A stretch of 64,000 nt of DNA from a virus. A program made the translations under genes and the position numbers. Positions 45,301 to 53,359 of this stretch are shown here, piece after piece. The stretch's first letter is position 1. Each line of letters begins with the position of its first letter. The notes under the pieces were generated by a model. That model did no database searches, was not told where the DNA came from, and worked only from the letters and a program-made list of their open reading frames with translations. The stretch is taken from the IMG/VR virus record IMGVR_UViG_3300033153_006968, positions 1 through 64,000 of that record; one strand, 5' to 3'.

Positions 45301-46101
45301 TATCTTACTAGGAGAGTCGGCAGTCATTCTGAGTAATCTATTAAACCTCTGTATTTGCTCAGTCCCAAGAGCGCCTAACTTTCTACCCCAGTGTTCTGTT
45401 AGAGTTTTTCCGCCTATTATCTGGGCAGCATATCCTTCACCAAGCTGAGGGTTAACTATAATTTGTTTGCCCCACTTGAATTCAGGAGAAGCAAAGAAAC
45501 GATCAAAAGGAATGGATCCTTTTAATCCAAGTCTACGCGCATAAGCTCCGCCGATATGGGATCTTTCTCCAACTCCAGGAGACGTAATAGCTGAAGCATA
45601 TTTAAGGGCTACATCCCCGCCGCCCCAATAAAGGCTACCTCCTTTGAGAGATACTCCTTCCTGAAGCAATCTCTGGTATGTAAAGGAACCAGGCTTCTCA
45701 CCTATAATACGGGCAAGATATTCGGCGTATTGCTTATTCTTACCTAATAATTCTGGACCAACAACTAATTCGGCTTTTCTTACAGCTGTTTCAAATGGGC
45801 TAAATATATGACTTAATTGGAATGTTCTAAACGCTTTAACGGGAGAGTATTCTTCAAGTGCTCTCAAGCCAGCGACATAGTAATCCCATACATGCTTGCC
45901 CTTTCTTCCGGCAGGCATATACCCTAACGCCCCAATTGCTCCAAGAGTGGCAGCAAAACCAGCTACGCCACCAACTTGTGATCCGATTGGTCGGGTTAAT
46001 TTTTGGGGTTCAGTTGTCCAGTAATCAGGTTGGCTGGTTGGATCTGTTAAAGATGGGCCGTAATAAGACCGTGCAGAATTGAATACAAATTGATTAGCCA
46101 C
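42346..46101 (-). CDS. Tape-measure/tail-interior protein candidate with hydrophobic segments
   Basis: A 1251-aa protein directly downstream of the tail-assembly chaperones, the usual tape-measure position. It has four hydrophobic stretches that could span membranes: about 43-62 (GGVAGFAATLGAIGALGYMP), 297-317 (YGLGLGALALGYGTLDW), 377-396 (FPAMGAMGIGVGIYGYKTW) and 447-472 (LIGAGALAGLALIAPFIPGA). The second half is charged and partly helical with YYRPHTYAMLRLRGKEK and MHIDEFF. No long coiled coil is obvious, so it may be a channel or ejected protein rather than a classical tape measure. GTG start; overlaps the next gene by 8 nt. Could also be partner of the polymerase-like protein, but no beta-subunit motif was found. 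Confidence 0.6.
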   Translation of the reverse strand: MANQFVFNSARSYYGPSLTDPTSQPDYWTTEPQKLTRPIGSQVGGVAGFAATLGAIGALGYMPAGRKGKHVWDYYVAGLRALEEYSPVKAFRTFQLSHIFSPFETAVRKAELVVGPELLGKNKQYAEYLARIIGEKPGSFTYQRLLQEGVSLKGGSLYWGGGDVALKYASAITSPGVGERSHIGGAYARRLGLKGSIPFDRFFASPEFKWGKQIIVNPQLGEGYAAQIIGGKTLTEHWGRKLGALGTEQIQRFNRLLRMTADSPSKIPGIGRFMPSVGKYLAVKEAGGLEMLARLSGKYGLGLGALALGYGTLDWAARTSEATEGTLFEHGLTYGLATIPVAAHVKAAEIAEVTGLQEFVRKQKEVAPGSTDLLKLAAFPAMGAMGIGVGIYGYKTWKMAALQISEGISSSLARQRLDGQFESWAKMGKFFENAGTNKLLSRMTPSKALIGAGALAGLALIAPFIPGALIPEQSPEELRRIYSGEQEVPIRKSRWWELGRQPYEGTRIRYYRPHTYAMLRLRGKEKSIWGEDEELSPVSKWWKSQFTYELEREHYEDRPYPTTGLPFEDVPFIGPLLSQTVGRWIKPQLYMHIDEFFSDRGVKLPAPGFGGRVATEIGQEPGGVPIAPGLAEMAGEQIYRLGTELPGLTGFISSAIKEKLTGSQDWFDQMSQLESASRIASYEREYWDRELGGLAGLSEAWRRLYPHRRRQIELQNPIRNLMPEWLPGPGERGPNIQYGDPFTKVQMGEIRLPGVGYAALHPELEGVDPADYPLIHQYKILADVAPYTDKYKRTYSKIRGKRTRGDWSEQEEDIYQTTLEQVKSKKQRIEFQEYKHLSPMGDIFSPARQESSDLMIAMNEWKASGAKETSLSDRLFGGYWELLAHNAETAFDQLTPVSPGGKLVHTRTAIEAYERDVLYGTPSAFWTHPLEHFAKPFGRLMGRALGAEGVPEHSEHLRNIEEYFDILKYTKYARLSNMAQMADDTAAVKEFEAKKNETLFGVSPYTRNYTSIYRSLPRRERDYFQAFEGAESYEERARILEMVPENEKSLYLARWKMVHAQDLKTAIKEGVLTEEQEAEAEEEIDQVYDEARTEGLPTSKDLFAEYVATKLKGESYPDWYRRTKLLSQVPSIPGADWAGFHPSVDLEDVKLKLVQEIGGDPIELNLWPSRGAELPYKEFIDEEAIQPLLESEKLSREDVQGRLNELFFVDKMENSSSFITSRSGSGTSVDIEVEEDKTDEAVEAIRKVLSA

Positions 46102-46102
46102 A

Positions 46103-47026
46103 CTATTTCTTCTTGAGTTGCTCCTTTAGTCTTTGCCTGTTCCTCTCAATCCTTTCTTCTGCTTCCTTCATTCTTTCATCGAAGGGTTTAATTTTAGCTT
46201 TCTCGCCTCTCTTTAGAGCTTCAAGTTGACTCTTGTACATTGTCTTTGCATCACTAATCATTTGCCTTTCTTCTAAGCTTTCAGCCATAGGATCGGTGTC
46301 TAGATTGTGTACCAGTTCATTTAATGATATCACAGTATTCCCGTCTTCGTCAGTCTCCTTCCCGAAATCAGGAATTGCTTCTTCTTCCATATATGGTTGA
46401 TTAAGAGACTTTTCTCCCGCCGTTTGTCTGCTTCTCGCATTCCAATCTCTTGGTTCTTCTTGTACTTCAAACTCTCTCCTTAATTTAGATAAGTCAACCT
46501 TGGGCTTTCTTCTCTGTTTCTGTTCCGCCCGCTCGTCAAAAAATCCAATAGGCTCTTTGAGGACTCCCAATTCTAGAAGTTTCCGCTCCGCTAGAGCAAG
46601 TCTATCCATTAGGGTATATATATCCATTGAATATATATCATCAGGGGTGTAAGCTGAGAAAGCTTGAGTTATCAAAGAAATAGCTTGATGGACAATATTA
46701 TCTACATTATATCGCGCGAGGTTTAAAAAATATTCGAATTCTTCTGAGTTTTGAGGGGCGGAGCTTCTAAGGATTAGATCCGCGACGAATGATACAGTAC
46801 CTGCTTTTTGCTTATCTATATTCTCTACAAATACTTCATCTTTAACACACTTACAAAAGATCTCATTTTCTAATACCGCCGGGGCAATAAGATTTCTTTG
46901 GATTGCTTGAGCATAATGAAAATACTCACCTACAGATAAAAGTACACAGGGAACAATAGTTCCGTCTGGTACTTCTAATATAAAAACTGGACCGTAGGCT
47001 TGACGGTAATCAGAAAGAGATAGCAA
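46103..47026 (-). CDS. Tail-assembly chaperone, downstream partner
   Basis: A 307-aa protein starting TTG with AAGGA upstream. It is in the same reading frame as the 137-aa chaperone and separated from it by one UAA and two codons (TAA GGA AAT TTG). Residues 30-130 are helical and hydrophobic in part; the rest is very charged with long Glu/Lys helices (ERMKEAEERIERNRQRLKEQ), as in the extended chaperone isoforms that bind tape measures. Position before the giant protein supports the role. Family identity is by context. Confidence 0.6.
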   Translation of the reverse strand: MLSLSDYRQAYGPVFILEVPDGTIVPCVLLSVGEYFHYAQAIQRNLIAPAVLENEIFCKCVKDEVFVENIDKQKAGTVSFVADLILRSSAPQNSEEFEYFLNLARYNVDNIVHQAISLITQAFSAYTPDDIYSMDIYTLMDRLALAERKLLELGVLKEPIGFFDERAEQKQRRKPKVDLSKLRREFEVQEEPRDWNARSRQTAGEKSLNQPYMEEEAIPDFGKETDEDGNTVISLNELVHNLDTDPMAESLEERQMISDAKTMYKSQLEALKRGEKAKIKPFDERMKEAEERIERNRQRLKEQLKKK

Positions 47027-47032
47027 ATTTCC

Positions 47033-47446
47033 TTACAGTTTCATTACGAGCATAGAAGCCATAGCAGGGTTCATAAAGTTGGATTGCATTAGTATTTGCT
47101 CAGAAAGGGTAGGAATACTGCCTCCTTTTCTTTCAAAAATAGATTTGTCCGACGCCCAAAGTAGGCAAGCATCAACTACTCCTCCCTCGAAATCAAGCTC
47201 CTGCCCTTCTTGTTGCCCGGCGAGTTGGGCTTTCTTCTGAAGCTCTAGGTAGTCTGCACGAGAAATAGGGTGCCAGATAAATAGTTCTTCTTCGGAAAAT
47301 CCAGAAGTAAAGATTTCTCCGAATTGCTCTTTCCATTTCTCGATATCTGTCTCAGAAGGAGAATCAGCATGTCCCTTTAGAAACCCTTTAAGATCGGGAG
47401 CCTCAGGAGCTTGTTGCTCAACGGTATTCGTCTCTGTATCTGTCAT
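47033..47446 (-). CDS. Tail-assembly chaperone, upstream partner
   Basis: A 137-aa protein. The C-terminus GSIPTLSEQILMQSNFMNPA has the look of the common myovirus/siphovirus tail-assembly chaperone (TLSEQIM-Q-GF). The N-terminus is acidic and Gln/Glu-rich. ATG start with AAGGAGGT upstream and a near-consensus promoter 28 nt before the start. Between the tube proteins and the giant proteins it occupies the canonical chaperone position. Confidence 0.72.
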   Translation of the reverse strand: MTDTETNTVEQQAPEAPDLKGFLKGHADSPSETDIEKWKEQFGEIFTSGFSEEELFIWHPISRADYLELQKKAQLAGQQEGQELDFEGGVVDACLLWASDKSIFERKGGSIPTLSEQILMQSNFMNPAMASMLVMKL

Positions 47447-47473
47447 AGATACCTCCTTGTTCGTCTGCTGTAT

Positions 47474-47502
47474 ATATTACTAGATTGTCACCGGATTGGC
47501 AA
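47474..47502 (-). promoter_or_regulatory. Candidate sigma70-like promoter (TTGCCA-N17-TAATAT)
   Basis: TTGCCA at 47497-47502 and TAATAT at 47474-47479 on the minus strand, 17-bp spacer, in the 68-nt gap upstream of the 137-aa chaperone. It could start transcription of the chaperones and the giant tail genes independently of the sheath operon. Confidence 0.5.
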
Positions 47503-47514
47503 CTATAAATATCT

Positions 47515-48273
47515 TTAAACTCTTGTCTTCGCGAAAAAACTATAAGATTCTTGTACCGGATTTCCATCTATTTCTATTCGTTGCGCAGTTCCCACTATAT
47601 ACACATCTTCTAATTTTATTATTGTATGGTTAGCTCTATTATCTCCTGCAAAATCTCCATAAGAAATAAAAATATCAAAAGGATTAAGATCTACGTCATC
47701 TGCACGTCTATTCTCGTTCAGTAATTGTTCTTCAGAAGGACCCCAAACTTTATCTTCAAAGTTTTCAAATAAACCCTCTGCTCTACCTACGCTATTTTCA
47801 GAAAGAGCCGCTCGTGCACGAGTACGAGAAGAAAAACCAGTTAAAGAAGCATAGCTATCTGCAAGAGCTTCTATATTCTTAGTCCTTTCATCAGGCTCTA
47901 TTTCTGCGTTAATCATTCTCTCTATATTCCTGCTAACTTGATTTCCCGAACTTGTCCAGGGATTATCGTCTAAAGGACCTTCCAGTCCTTTAATAAGCTT
48001 TTTATATCTAGCAAGAATTAGCCAGAGATAACCTGCTTCTTTAAAGTTGATAGAGAACTGACCCTGAACTATTATCTGCCCTTTAGATACTTGGCGGAAG
48101 AATTGATCTGCGTATCCATAAAGAGGTCGTCTATTCTGTTGAACTGTGAAGTTGAGAGAGGTAACTTCATCTACAAGCACATCTCCTATAAATAAAGCTA
48201 CCTGAGAAGAGGAGAAATATTCTACGTTATATACGCCTGGTTTAATGCCGTCAAAAGTAGTTTCGTCAGCCAT
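47515..48273 (-). CDS. Tail-tube-fold protein, paralogue 3
   Basis: A 252-aa protein. SSQVALFIGDVLVDEVTSLN, then FTVQQNRRPLYGYADQFFRQ and KGQIIVQGQFSINFKEAGYL, matches the tube fold in the same order as the two upstream paralogues; the C-terminus (IKLEDVYIVGTAQRIEIDGN) is the last strand pair. It starts with TAATG overlap. Likely a tube cap, tube-baseplate adaptor or minor tube protein, as in phages with several tube-like proteins. Confidence 0.66.
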   Translation of the reverse strand: MADETTFDGIKPGVYNVEYFSSSQVALFIGDVLVDEVTSLNFTVQQNRRPLYGYADQFFRQVSKGQIIVQGQFSINFKEAGYLWLILARYKKLIKGLEGPLDDNPWTSSGNQVSRNIERMINAEIEPDERTKNIEALADSYASLTGFSSRTRARAALSENSVGRAEGLFENFEDKVWGPSEEQLLNENRRADDVDLNPFDIFISYGDFAGDNRANHTIIKLEDVYIVGTAQRIEIDGNPVQESYSFFAKTRV

Positions 48274-49403
48274 TATCTATTAAGGAGAGATCTACGCACT
48301 CCTAACCTCTGAAGATAATCGTCATAATTTGCCTTATTTGTAAAGAGGAGTTTAGATCCGTCTGTAGGCAAACCTTCGTCATTAAAATGCATTCCTCTCT
48401 GATCTCGTTGTAATCCTATATTGCCCATGGACACCATAGGATCTACATCCCGCGCAACAAAATTAATTATTTCTTCTGTAAGAAGATCTTCAACAGAAAG
48501 AGTATATCCATCGTTCATAAATTCTACACCATAAATAGCCGCTTTAGAAAGACTGCCATACTCATTTGCAAATATAATAGTTAAATCGATTGGAGGTAGT
48601 TGATCTGCAAGAAGAGAAGATACTTGAGAGTCTACAGAGTATTTTGGATCTCCATACTTGTTCGCAGTGCTCCCCATAGCTCTTATTAATTGAGCAAGAG
48701 CATGTTCGTTAAACATAGTAAAAATCATACTTCCCGCGATCGTACGATGCGTTCTTGTCCATCCTTTTACGTTAGCCATCCCAAAGGCCCTAACTGGATT
48801 CTTCTGCCTGTGAGACTGGATAGATATAGTCTGAAGTGTAGCAAGGACGAGAGTAGAAGACGCACTTTTTTGTAAGTCGTTTAGCTTCTTCAATTTAGAA
48901 GTTATACCATCCCTGATACTCGTCAAATATAGGATATCGTCTTCCATCGCCTTGATGGTTTTTTCCCCCGTTGTATCATTTTGCCAGCTGTTAAAGTACG
49001 TACTGAACCCAGACGCTCCGGGGTCAGACATAGAGCTAAATCCTCCACCCTTTAAAAAGAAATCTAAACCAAGAACTCCATTCTCAGCAATCTCGGCCAA
49101 TAACCCAGGAAATCCTCCGCCACTACTTTTTCCAGTGAAAGAAATTAGTCCATCTATTAATCCATTTAAATCTCTTTCTTGATTATTTAGATAGTCAAAC
49201 TCTATATTAGATGTTACTTCTCCATACATATGGGCAACAACTTTTATATCCGCGCCGGAATAGGAACTTCCTAACCAATTAATCTTAAGAGACTGATCCT
49301 CTCTGCCAGGGAGAGTACTCTCAAGATCTGCCACCTCTACAGTATTAGCCTCAACCTGATTGATGTCCGACTCTTGTTCGTTAGGATAATTCTCGTTAGC
49401 CAC
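48273..49403 (-). CDS. Tail-tube-fold protein with insertion, paralogue 2
   Basis: A 376-aa protein. Strand blocks RTIAGSMIFTMFNEHALAQL and DLTIIFANEYGSLSKAAIYG parallel the 217-aa protein (GIAGTLIFIMFDRHALLSTF and DVTLAAANEYGSLAVMRIFG). An extra approximately 125 residues (about 60-185) of helical and Gly/Ser-rich sequence are inserted in an early loop. Starts with GTG and GGAGAG seven bases upstream. A terminator precedes it, so it is probably made at lower level than the 217-aa protein, which fits a specialised ring at one tail end. Confidence 0.68.
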   Translation of the reverse strand: MANENYPNEQESDINQVEANTVEVADLESTLPGREDQSLKINWLGSSYSGADIKVVAHMYGEVTSNIEFDYLNNQERDLNGLIDGLISFTGKSSGGGFPGLLAEIAENGVLGLDFFLKGGGFSSMSDPGASGFSTYFNSWQNDTTGEKTIKAMEDDILYLTSIRDGITSKLKKLNDLQKSASSTLVLATLQTISIQSHRQKNPVRAFGMANVKGWTRTHRTIAGSMIFTMFNEHALAQLIRAMGSTANKYGDPKYSVDSQVSSLLADQLPPIDLTIIFANEYGSLSKAAIYGVEFMNDGYTLSVEDLLTEEIINFVARDVDPMVSMGNIGLQRDQRGMHFNDEGLPTDGSKLLFTNKANYDDYLQRLGVRRSLLNR

Positions 49404-49415
49404 TCACATCTCTCC

Positions 49416-49454
49416 AAAAAAAATAGGCAGGGCCAGTAAGTACCAACCCTGCCT
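49416..49454 (-). terminator. Intrinsic terminator between tube paralogues
   Basis: Minus strand AGGCAGGG (49454-49447) and CCCTGCCT (49432-49425) form a perfect 8-bp stem with a 14-nt loop, followed by A and T8. It is the only strong intrinsic terminator seen in the window. It follows the 217-aa tube gene, which is the high-copy member, so partial termination would lower expression of genes downstream. Confidence 0.85.
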
Positions 49455-49476
49455 TATATTCTATCACAAAGCTCTA

Positions 49477-50130
49477 TTAACTTTCAGCTGAAAGGTTAAC
49501 TTTACCAACTGGTCTCCAAGGAACTAGAGTTCTTGCTACATAAGTATTCTGCATTTCTGAAACAATATCGTCAATAGAAACGCCGTAACCTTCATTGAGT
49601 AATTCTATACCGAATATACGCATGACGGCAAGTGAACCGTATTCATTTGCCGCAGCGAGAGTAACGTCGAATGGAGGGATTTGATCAGAGAACCAAGGAG
49701 CAGCAGGAACTTGATCACTATCAACGGCAGTAATATTAGTCTCTGCTACCTGCACAGAAGCCGCAGCTGCTGCAGGGTTAGCAAGCGTAACTGAAGATAA
49801 GTCTTTGGTTACGTCAGCAGAAGGTCTAACATCGTCAATATCTGACAAGAAGAGCAGACGCTGATTAGCTTCAGGTTGCTGATCTCCAAAAGTAGAAAGA
49901 AGAGCATGTCTATCGAACATGATAAAGATAAGAGTTCCAGCAATTCCTCTCTTACCGCGTGAGAATGCCCGAGGATCAGCAGAGCCCATTGTATAAATAG
50001 GTGCTTTCTCTCGACTAACACTATACGAAATAGCTTGGAGTTCTGCAATTACCTGGTTGCCAAAGACACCCTTGATATCAACTCCAGAAAAACTGTTATA
50101 ACCTTTTGCAAATAGAGAAGTCTGAGCCAT
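49477..50130 (-). CDS. Major tail tube protein candidate, paralogue 1
   Basis: A 217-aa protein after the sheath. It has GIAGTLIFIMFDRHALLSTF near residues 59-78, DVTLAAANEYGSLAVMRIFG near 150-169 and IELLNEGYGVSIDDIVSEMQ, forming a beta-sandwich pattern with a helix, as in contractile-tail tubes. It has the strong site AAGGAGGA before the ATG, and a terminator after it, both expected for a high-copy protein. Position directly downstream of sheath (sheath then tube) is classical. Confidence 0.78.
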   Translation of the reverse strand: MAQTSLFAKGYNSFSGVDIKGVFGNQVIAELQAISYSVSREKAPIYTMGSADPRAFSRGKRGIAGTLIFIMFDRHALLSTFGDQQPEANQRLLFLSDIDDVRPSADVTKDLSSVTLANPAAAAASVQVAETNITAVDSDQVPAAPWFSDQIPPFDVTLAAANEYGSLAVMRIFGIELLNEGYGVSIDDIVSEMQNTYVARTLVPWRPVGKVNLSAES

Positions 50131-50144
50131 TTATCTATTCCTCC

Positions 50145-52058
50145 TTATACCGCAGCCAGTCCGACTGTAACGACGATTTCTCTCAACTCGAATGCGGGAA
50201 CAAGCTTAAGCTGAACAAACGCCTGACCTAGAACACGTTGAGCTGGAGTAGCGGTAACTCTCACCTCATATCTCTGCAAGTCTTGATTCGTAACACGTTG
50301 TTTGCATTTGTTGTCACAAGCAGTTTCAAGAGCTGCAAGTTTAATGCCTGTGATGCCTTCTCCTAAGAAAGGTTCGCCTACTTCGCGAATGTCGTCAATA
50401 ACTGCCTTTACAATGCGAACAGTAGAGAGTCTACGATAGTCGCTGTCCGGACGTGCGGCAGTAGGAGCGTCACTTACAACGATACCTTTAATTTTCTTAT
50501 GGAAGGTAACATAACGAAGACCGGCAAGAAGATCAAGCTTCGCAGTACCAATACGGAACGGAAGAGAAATACTCTTGAGAATCTTGTTAGTAGGAGCACT
50601 CGACGGAGGTAGACCTGAATAAAATCCACCGTAAGTAGCAGCGCCAGTTGCCATATAAGAAGTAGCGCGACTTTGGTTAGCAAGAATCGGATAGGTAGCA
50701 ACTACATTAATATACTTACCAATATCGATAAGATGGTCATTATCGTCAGTTTGCTGGGTTCCATCCATAAATCCGTCGTCAGTTGCGGCAAATCCGCCGG
50801 CATAAAGACCATCTACACCATTTATAATATGGCCAGCAAGACCACCTGAGCTAACTCGACCAGCCATGAACTTGTTACCAAGCAGACCAGTTCCGTTAGT
50901 TGTAATAATAGTATTACCGTTTGCGTCTGTACTAGTAACTGGAACAGTGCCAATCCAAGCTTTTACTTGAGCAGGAGAACGACCATCTGCAGGTTTAACT
51001 CCAATGGCGCTAGTCATCTCGGCACTCTGTTCGCTCTGGCGATAGCAGAAGTCAGCAAGCTGATAAGCAAAGTTAACTTCATGGAAATCGTCAGCGTCTA
51101 AAGCTGTCCCGTCAGTCTTAGTTGTCGAAGAAGCAGAGCCAGCACTCGGAGAAATATTTGCCGCAGCGAAAGTAGGATTGGTAGGATCGTTCGGGAACCA
51201 CCACCAGAAATATTGAGTTCCTAGATACTCTTCGGTATAGAACTTGCCAAGGACATCGTCGTCAGCACCAGCGCTTGCAGGATAGTCAGAGAGGGCAGTA
51301 AGGCCGCGATCGTTAATCTGGCCAGTAGTTAAGTCCATGACATTCAGATCATCAAGATATATATTCATAGGAAGAACTACATCAAGATCTTCGTCTGACA
51401 TAAAGTCATATGCTCGCCAAAGACCTTCGTAAATCTTCGTTCGACATAGAGCACCAGCTCCAGTAGAGCTATTTGGTACACCGTCAGTACCTGCTGTATA
51501 TACGGCAGGACCATCGCCGTCTGCGTCGGCCGCAGCGAGAGTGATAGGAGTTGAAGAAGTTCCTATATCTGAAACTGAACCAGTAGTGCTACCGCTTACA
51601 GCTACTTCGCCATCGTCGATAGCGCTCAGCGGATAAGCAGGATTGTTGTCGTAAATTACTTCGTCATCACTTGCTCTATAGACTCGAAGTCGTCCAGTGG
51701 AAGCTTCGAAAAAGATTAAATAATCAGTACCAGCAGTTGTATCCTTAGAGATAGTTTCTACTGTAAATCCAGTACCATCGCCGACACCAGAAAGAGTTGC
51801 AGAAGTAGCTCCAATACGGAAAAGTTTCAGATTAAGCGCACCGCCGATAATAGCTTCATACATACCTCTGATAAGAGTTCCTGTAGAGCCAAAAGCAGCT
51901 GCAGCGTCTGATGCTTTATCTACGCTGTATAACGTCTCTGAGTCACCACTTGCAGCTGTTCCAACAACACAAACTACAGGATTATCATTCCGCTGTACGA
52001 TAGTTAAAAGACCATCAATTTTATTAGTTCTGACTTCTGCAAGATTTTCAAAAGACAT
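50145..52058 (-). CDS. Tail sheath protein
   Basis: A 637-aa protein. The N-terminus (MSFENLAEVRTNKIDGLLTI, VVCVVGTAASGDSETLYSVD and AFGSTGTLIRGMYEAIIGGA) and the C-terminal sheath domain (RLSTVRIVKAVIDDIREVGE, LAALETACDNKCKQRVTNQD, VTATPAQRVLGQAFVQLKLV) match the contractile sheath fold, ending in an arm strand LREIVVTVGLAAV. The middle 150-450 is the variable insertion. AAGGAGAGG site before the ATG. Polymerises around the tube and contracts on infection. Confidence 0.88.
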   Translation of the reverse strand: MSFENLAEVRTNKIDGLLTIVQRNDNPVVCVVGTAASGDSETLYSVDKASDAAAAFGSTGTLIRGMYEAIIGGALNLKLFRIGATSATLSGVGDGTGFTVETISKDTTAGTDYLIFFEASTGRLRVYRASDDEVIYDNNPAYPLSAIDDGEVAVSGSTTGSVSDIGTSSTPITLAAADADGDGPAVYTAGTDGVPNSSTGAGALCRTKIYEGLWRAYDFMSDEDLDVVLPMNIYLDDLNVMDLTTGQINDRGLTALSDYPASAGADDDVLGKFYTEEYLGTQYFWWWFPNDPTNPTFAAANISPSAGSASSTTKTDGTALDADDFHEVNFAYQLADFCYRQSEQSAEMTSAIGVKPADGRSPAQVKAWIGTVPVTSTDANGNTIITTNGTGLLGNKFMAGRVSSGGLAGHIINGVDGLYAGGFAATDDGFMDGTQQTDDNDHLIDIGKYINVVATYPILANQSRATSYMATGAATYGGFYSGLPPSSAPTNKILKSISLPFRIGTAKLDLLAGLRYVTFHKKIKGIVVSDAPTAARPDSDYRRLSTVRIVKAVIDDIREVGEPFLGEGITGIKLAALETACDNKCKQRVTNQDLQRYEVRVTATPAQRVLGQAFVQLKLVPAFELREIVVTVGLAAV

Positions 52059-52082
52059 TCTATTCCTCTCCTTCTTAACTCT

Positions 52083-52793
52083 TTATCGAGCAGACATGGT
52101 TAAATTAATATAGATTTCCTCAAGCGCTCTTTCGCTTAACATCTTTATTTTCTCATTTCTCACAAAATAATCAAGGGGCCTTCCATACCATTTTTGACTA
52201 TCTTTTTCAAGAACTTTATCTGCCCCGCGCTCATAAAAAATTGTTCTATCTACTCCTTCAGCTTTGAACCACCAATCATACTCAAACATAAGATTCATAA
52301 GCCAATCAACTCGTGAATTAGCCGCCTTATTAGTTTGTGCCCAGCACGTTAATCTAACAATACTGTCAGTCCAATATCCAAGAGTGGCGACTTTATAACC
52401 TGGAGTATCAGGATCGTCAACCTCTTCTCTAAACATAAACCTAAGATTCTTAACTCCTCCTTCCATAGGAGAGCCTTGAGAGAATGAGCCAGGGACAGAC
52501 TTGACGCAAGACACAGATATAACTTCTGTACTGAGTTTCTTGTCAGGCATTTCTTCCGTAAAGATAACCTTTTCTGCATCGGGAGTATTAGCTCTAGTCT
52601 GATAATCGTCTACTGCTCGTTTGAATAAGGCATACACGTCTCTAAGTGAATGGAGAGCAATTTTAGGAGTTCTTAGTCGCGGCTGCTGGTGAGAAGTGTC
52701 TCTATCGAAATAACTCTGATAAAGCTGAGTAACGTGTACTCTCCGATTATCCTCTTTTAAGTCTTCATCAAGAATATCTTCTAATAATGTCAT
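52083..52793 (-). CDS. Tail terminator/completion protein candidate
   Basis: A 236-aa protein immediately upstream of the sheath. It contains FRSEEVDDPDTPG-type loops, SIVRLTCWAQTNKAANSRVD, then WLMNLMFEYDWWF, similar in style to tail terminator proteins (strand-helix-strand with the sequence V-L-CWA). C-terminal helix KMLSERALEEIYINLTMSAR. TAATG overlap with the 187-aa gene. Assignment rests on position and general look; a neck role is likely, T4 gp15-like in concept. Confidence 0.5.
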   Translation of the reverse strand: MTLLEDILDEDLKEDNRRVHVTQLYQSYFDRDTSHQQPRLRTPKIALHSLRDVYALFKRAVDDYQTRANTPDAEKVIFTEEMPDKKLSTEVISVSCVKSVPGSFSQGSPMEGGVKNLRFMFREEVDDPDTPGYKVATLGYWTDSIVRLTCWAQTNKAANSRVDWLMNLMFEYDWWFKAEGVDRTIFYERGADKVLEKDSQKWYGRPLDYFVRNEKIKMLSERALEEIYINLTMSAR

Positions 52794-53356
52794 TATCCAC
52801 CTGGCCCATTAAGAAATTTTACATCTTCTTTATATGTAGCTATCTTGTAATATTCAAGTCTTCCATTGTCGGCACGAAAATCAAAAAGAGTATTAATTCT
52901 ATACACCGCTGTTCTACGCAAAGGCTTTACTTTTTCACCAGCAGTATTTAAATTTAACTCAACTATCTTATCCGCCTCTGTAATAACTTCGGAATAATCA
53001 GCATAGAATAAGACAACAGGAATATTCCATAGAGAAGGAGAGGCTAGTTGTTCCTTGAGGGCATTTCCTACATCGCTCTTGATAATAACTTTATATACGT
53101 CTAGAAATATTTCGTCCCAATAATAGCCATCCCCAAAACAAAATCCACAAAAATGATCCTTATCTGGTTCTCCAGTCACATCATCTACGCAAGCACAAGC
53201 TGTGAGTCCACCACTATCTGTCCTGCGCATTCTACGAAGAACAGCGGGTATCTTTTTAGATATCTCCGGATATGAACCTTGAAGGAAATTAGTCATCTCA
53301 TCTCTGAGGCTAATCTCAGTACGGGTTATTCCTTTATAAAAATTATTATTGGGCAT
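52793..53356 (-). CDS. Head-closure/neck protein candidate with Cys cluster
   Basis: A 187-aa protein with C54, C56, C70 and C73 in a loop (TACACVDD and HFCGFCFGDGYYW), a zinc-knuckle-like arrangement seen in some head-tail joining proteins with C-C-GxG loops. N-terminal helix precedes; the C-terminus is beta-rich (RTAVYRINTLFDFR). Its position between a neck candidate and the tail-terminator candidate suggests a head-closure role. No enzymatic motif. Confidence 0.5.
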   Translation of the reverse strand: MPNNNFYKGITRTEISLRDEMTNFLQGSYPEISKKIPAVLRRMRRTDSGGLTACACVDDVTGEPDKDHFCGFCFGDGYYWDEIFLDVYKVIIKSDVGNALKEQLASPSLWNIPVVLFYADYSEVITEADKIVELNLNTAGEKVKPLRRTAVYRINTLFDFRADNGRLEYYKIATYKEDVKFLNGPGG

Positions 53357-53359
53357 TTA

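Noticed and set aside
42346-46101. Beta-subunit polymerase motif in the 1251-aa protein
   Set aside because: Lys/Gly runs such as IRGKR lack the surrounding GDK-x-R-GxKG pattern, so a matching second barrel was not claimed.
47024-47030. AAATTTG resembling a -1 slippery heptamer near the tail chaperones
   Set aside because: It lies after the UAA of the 137-aa gene and the downstream gene is already in the same frame, so a shift would be counterproductive.
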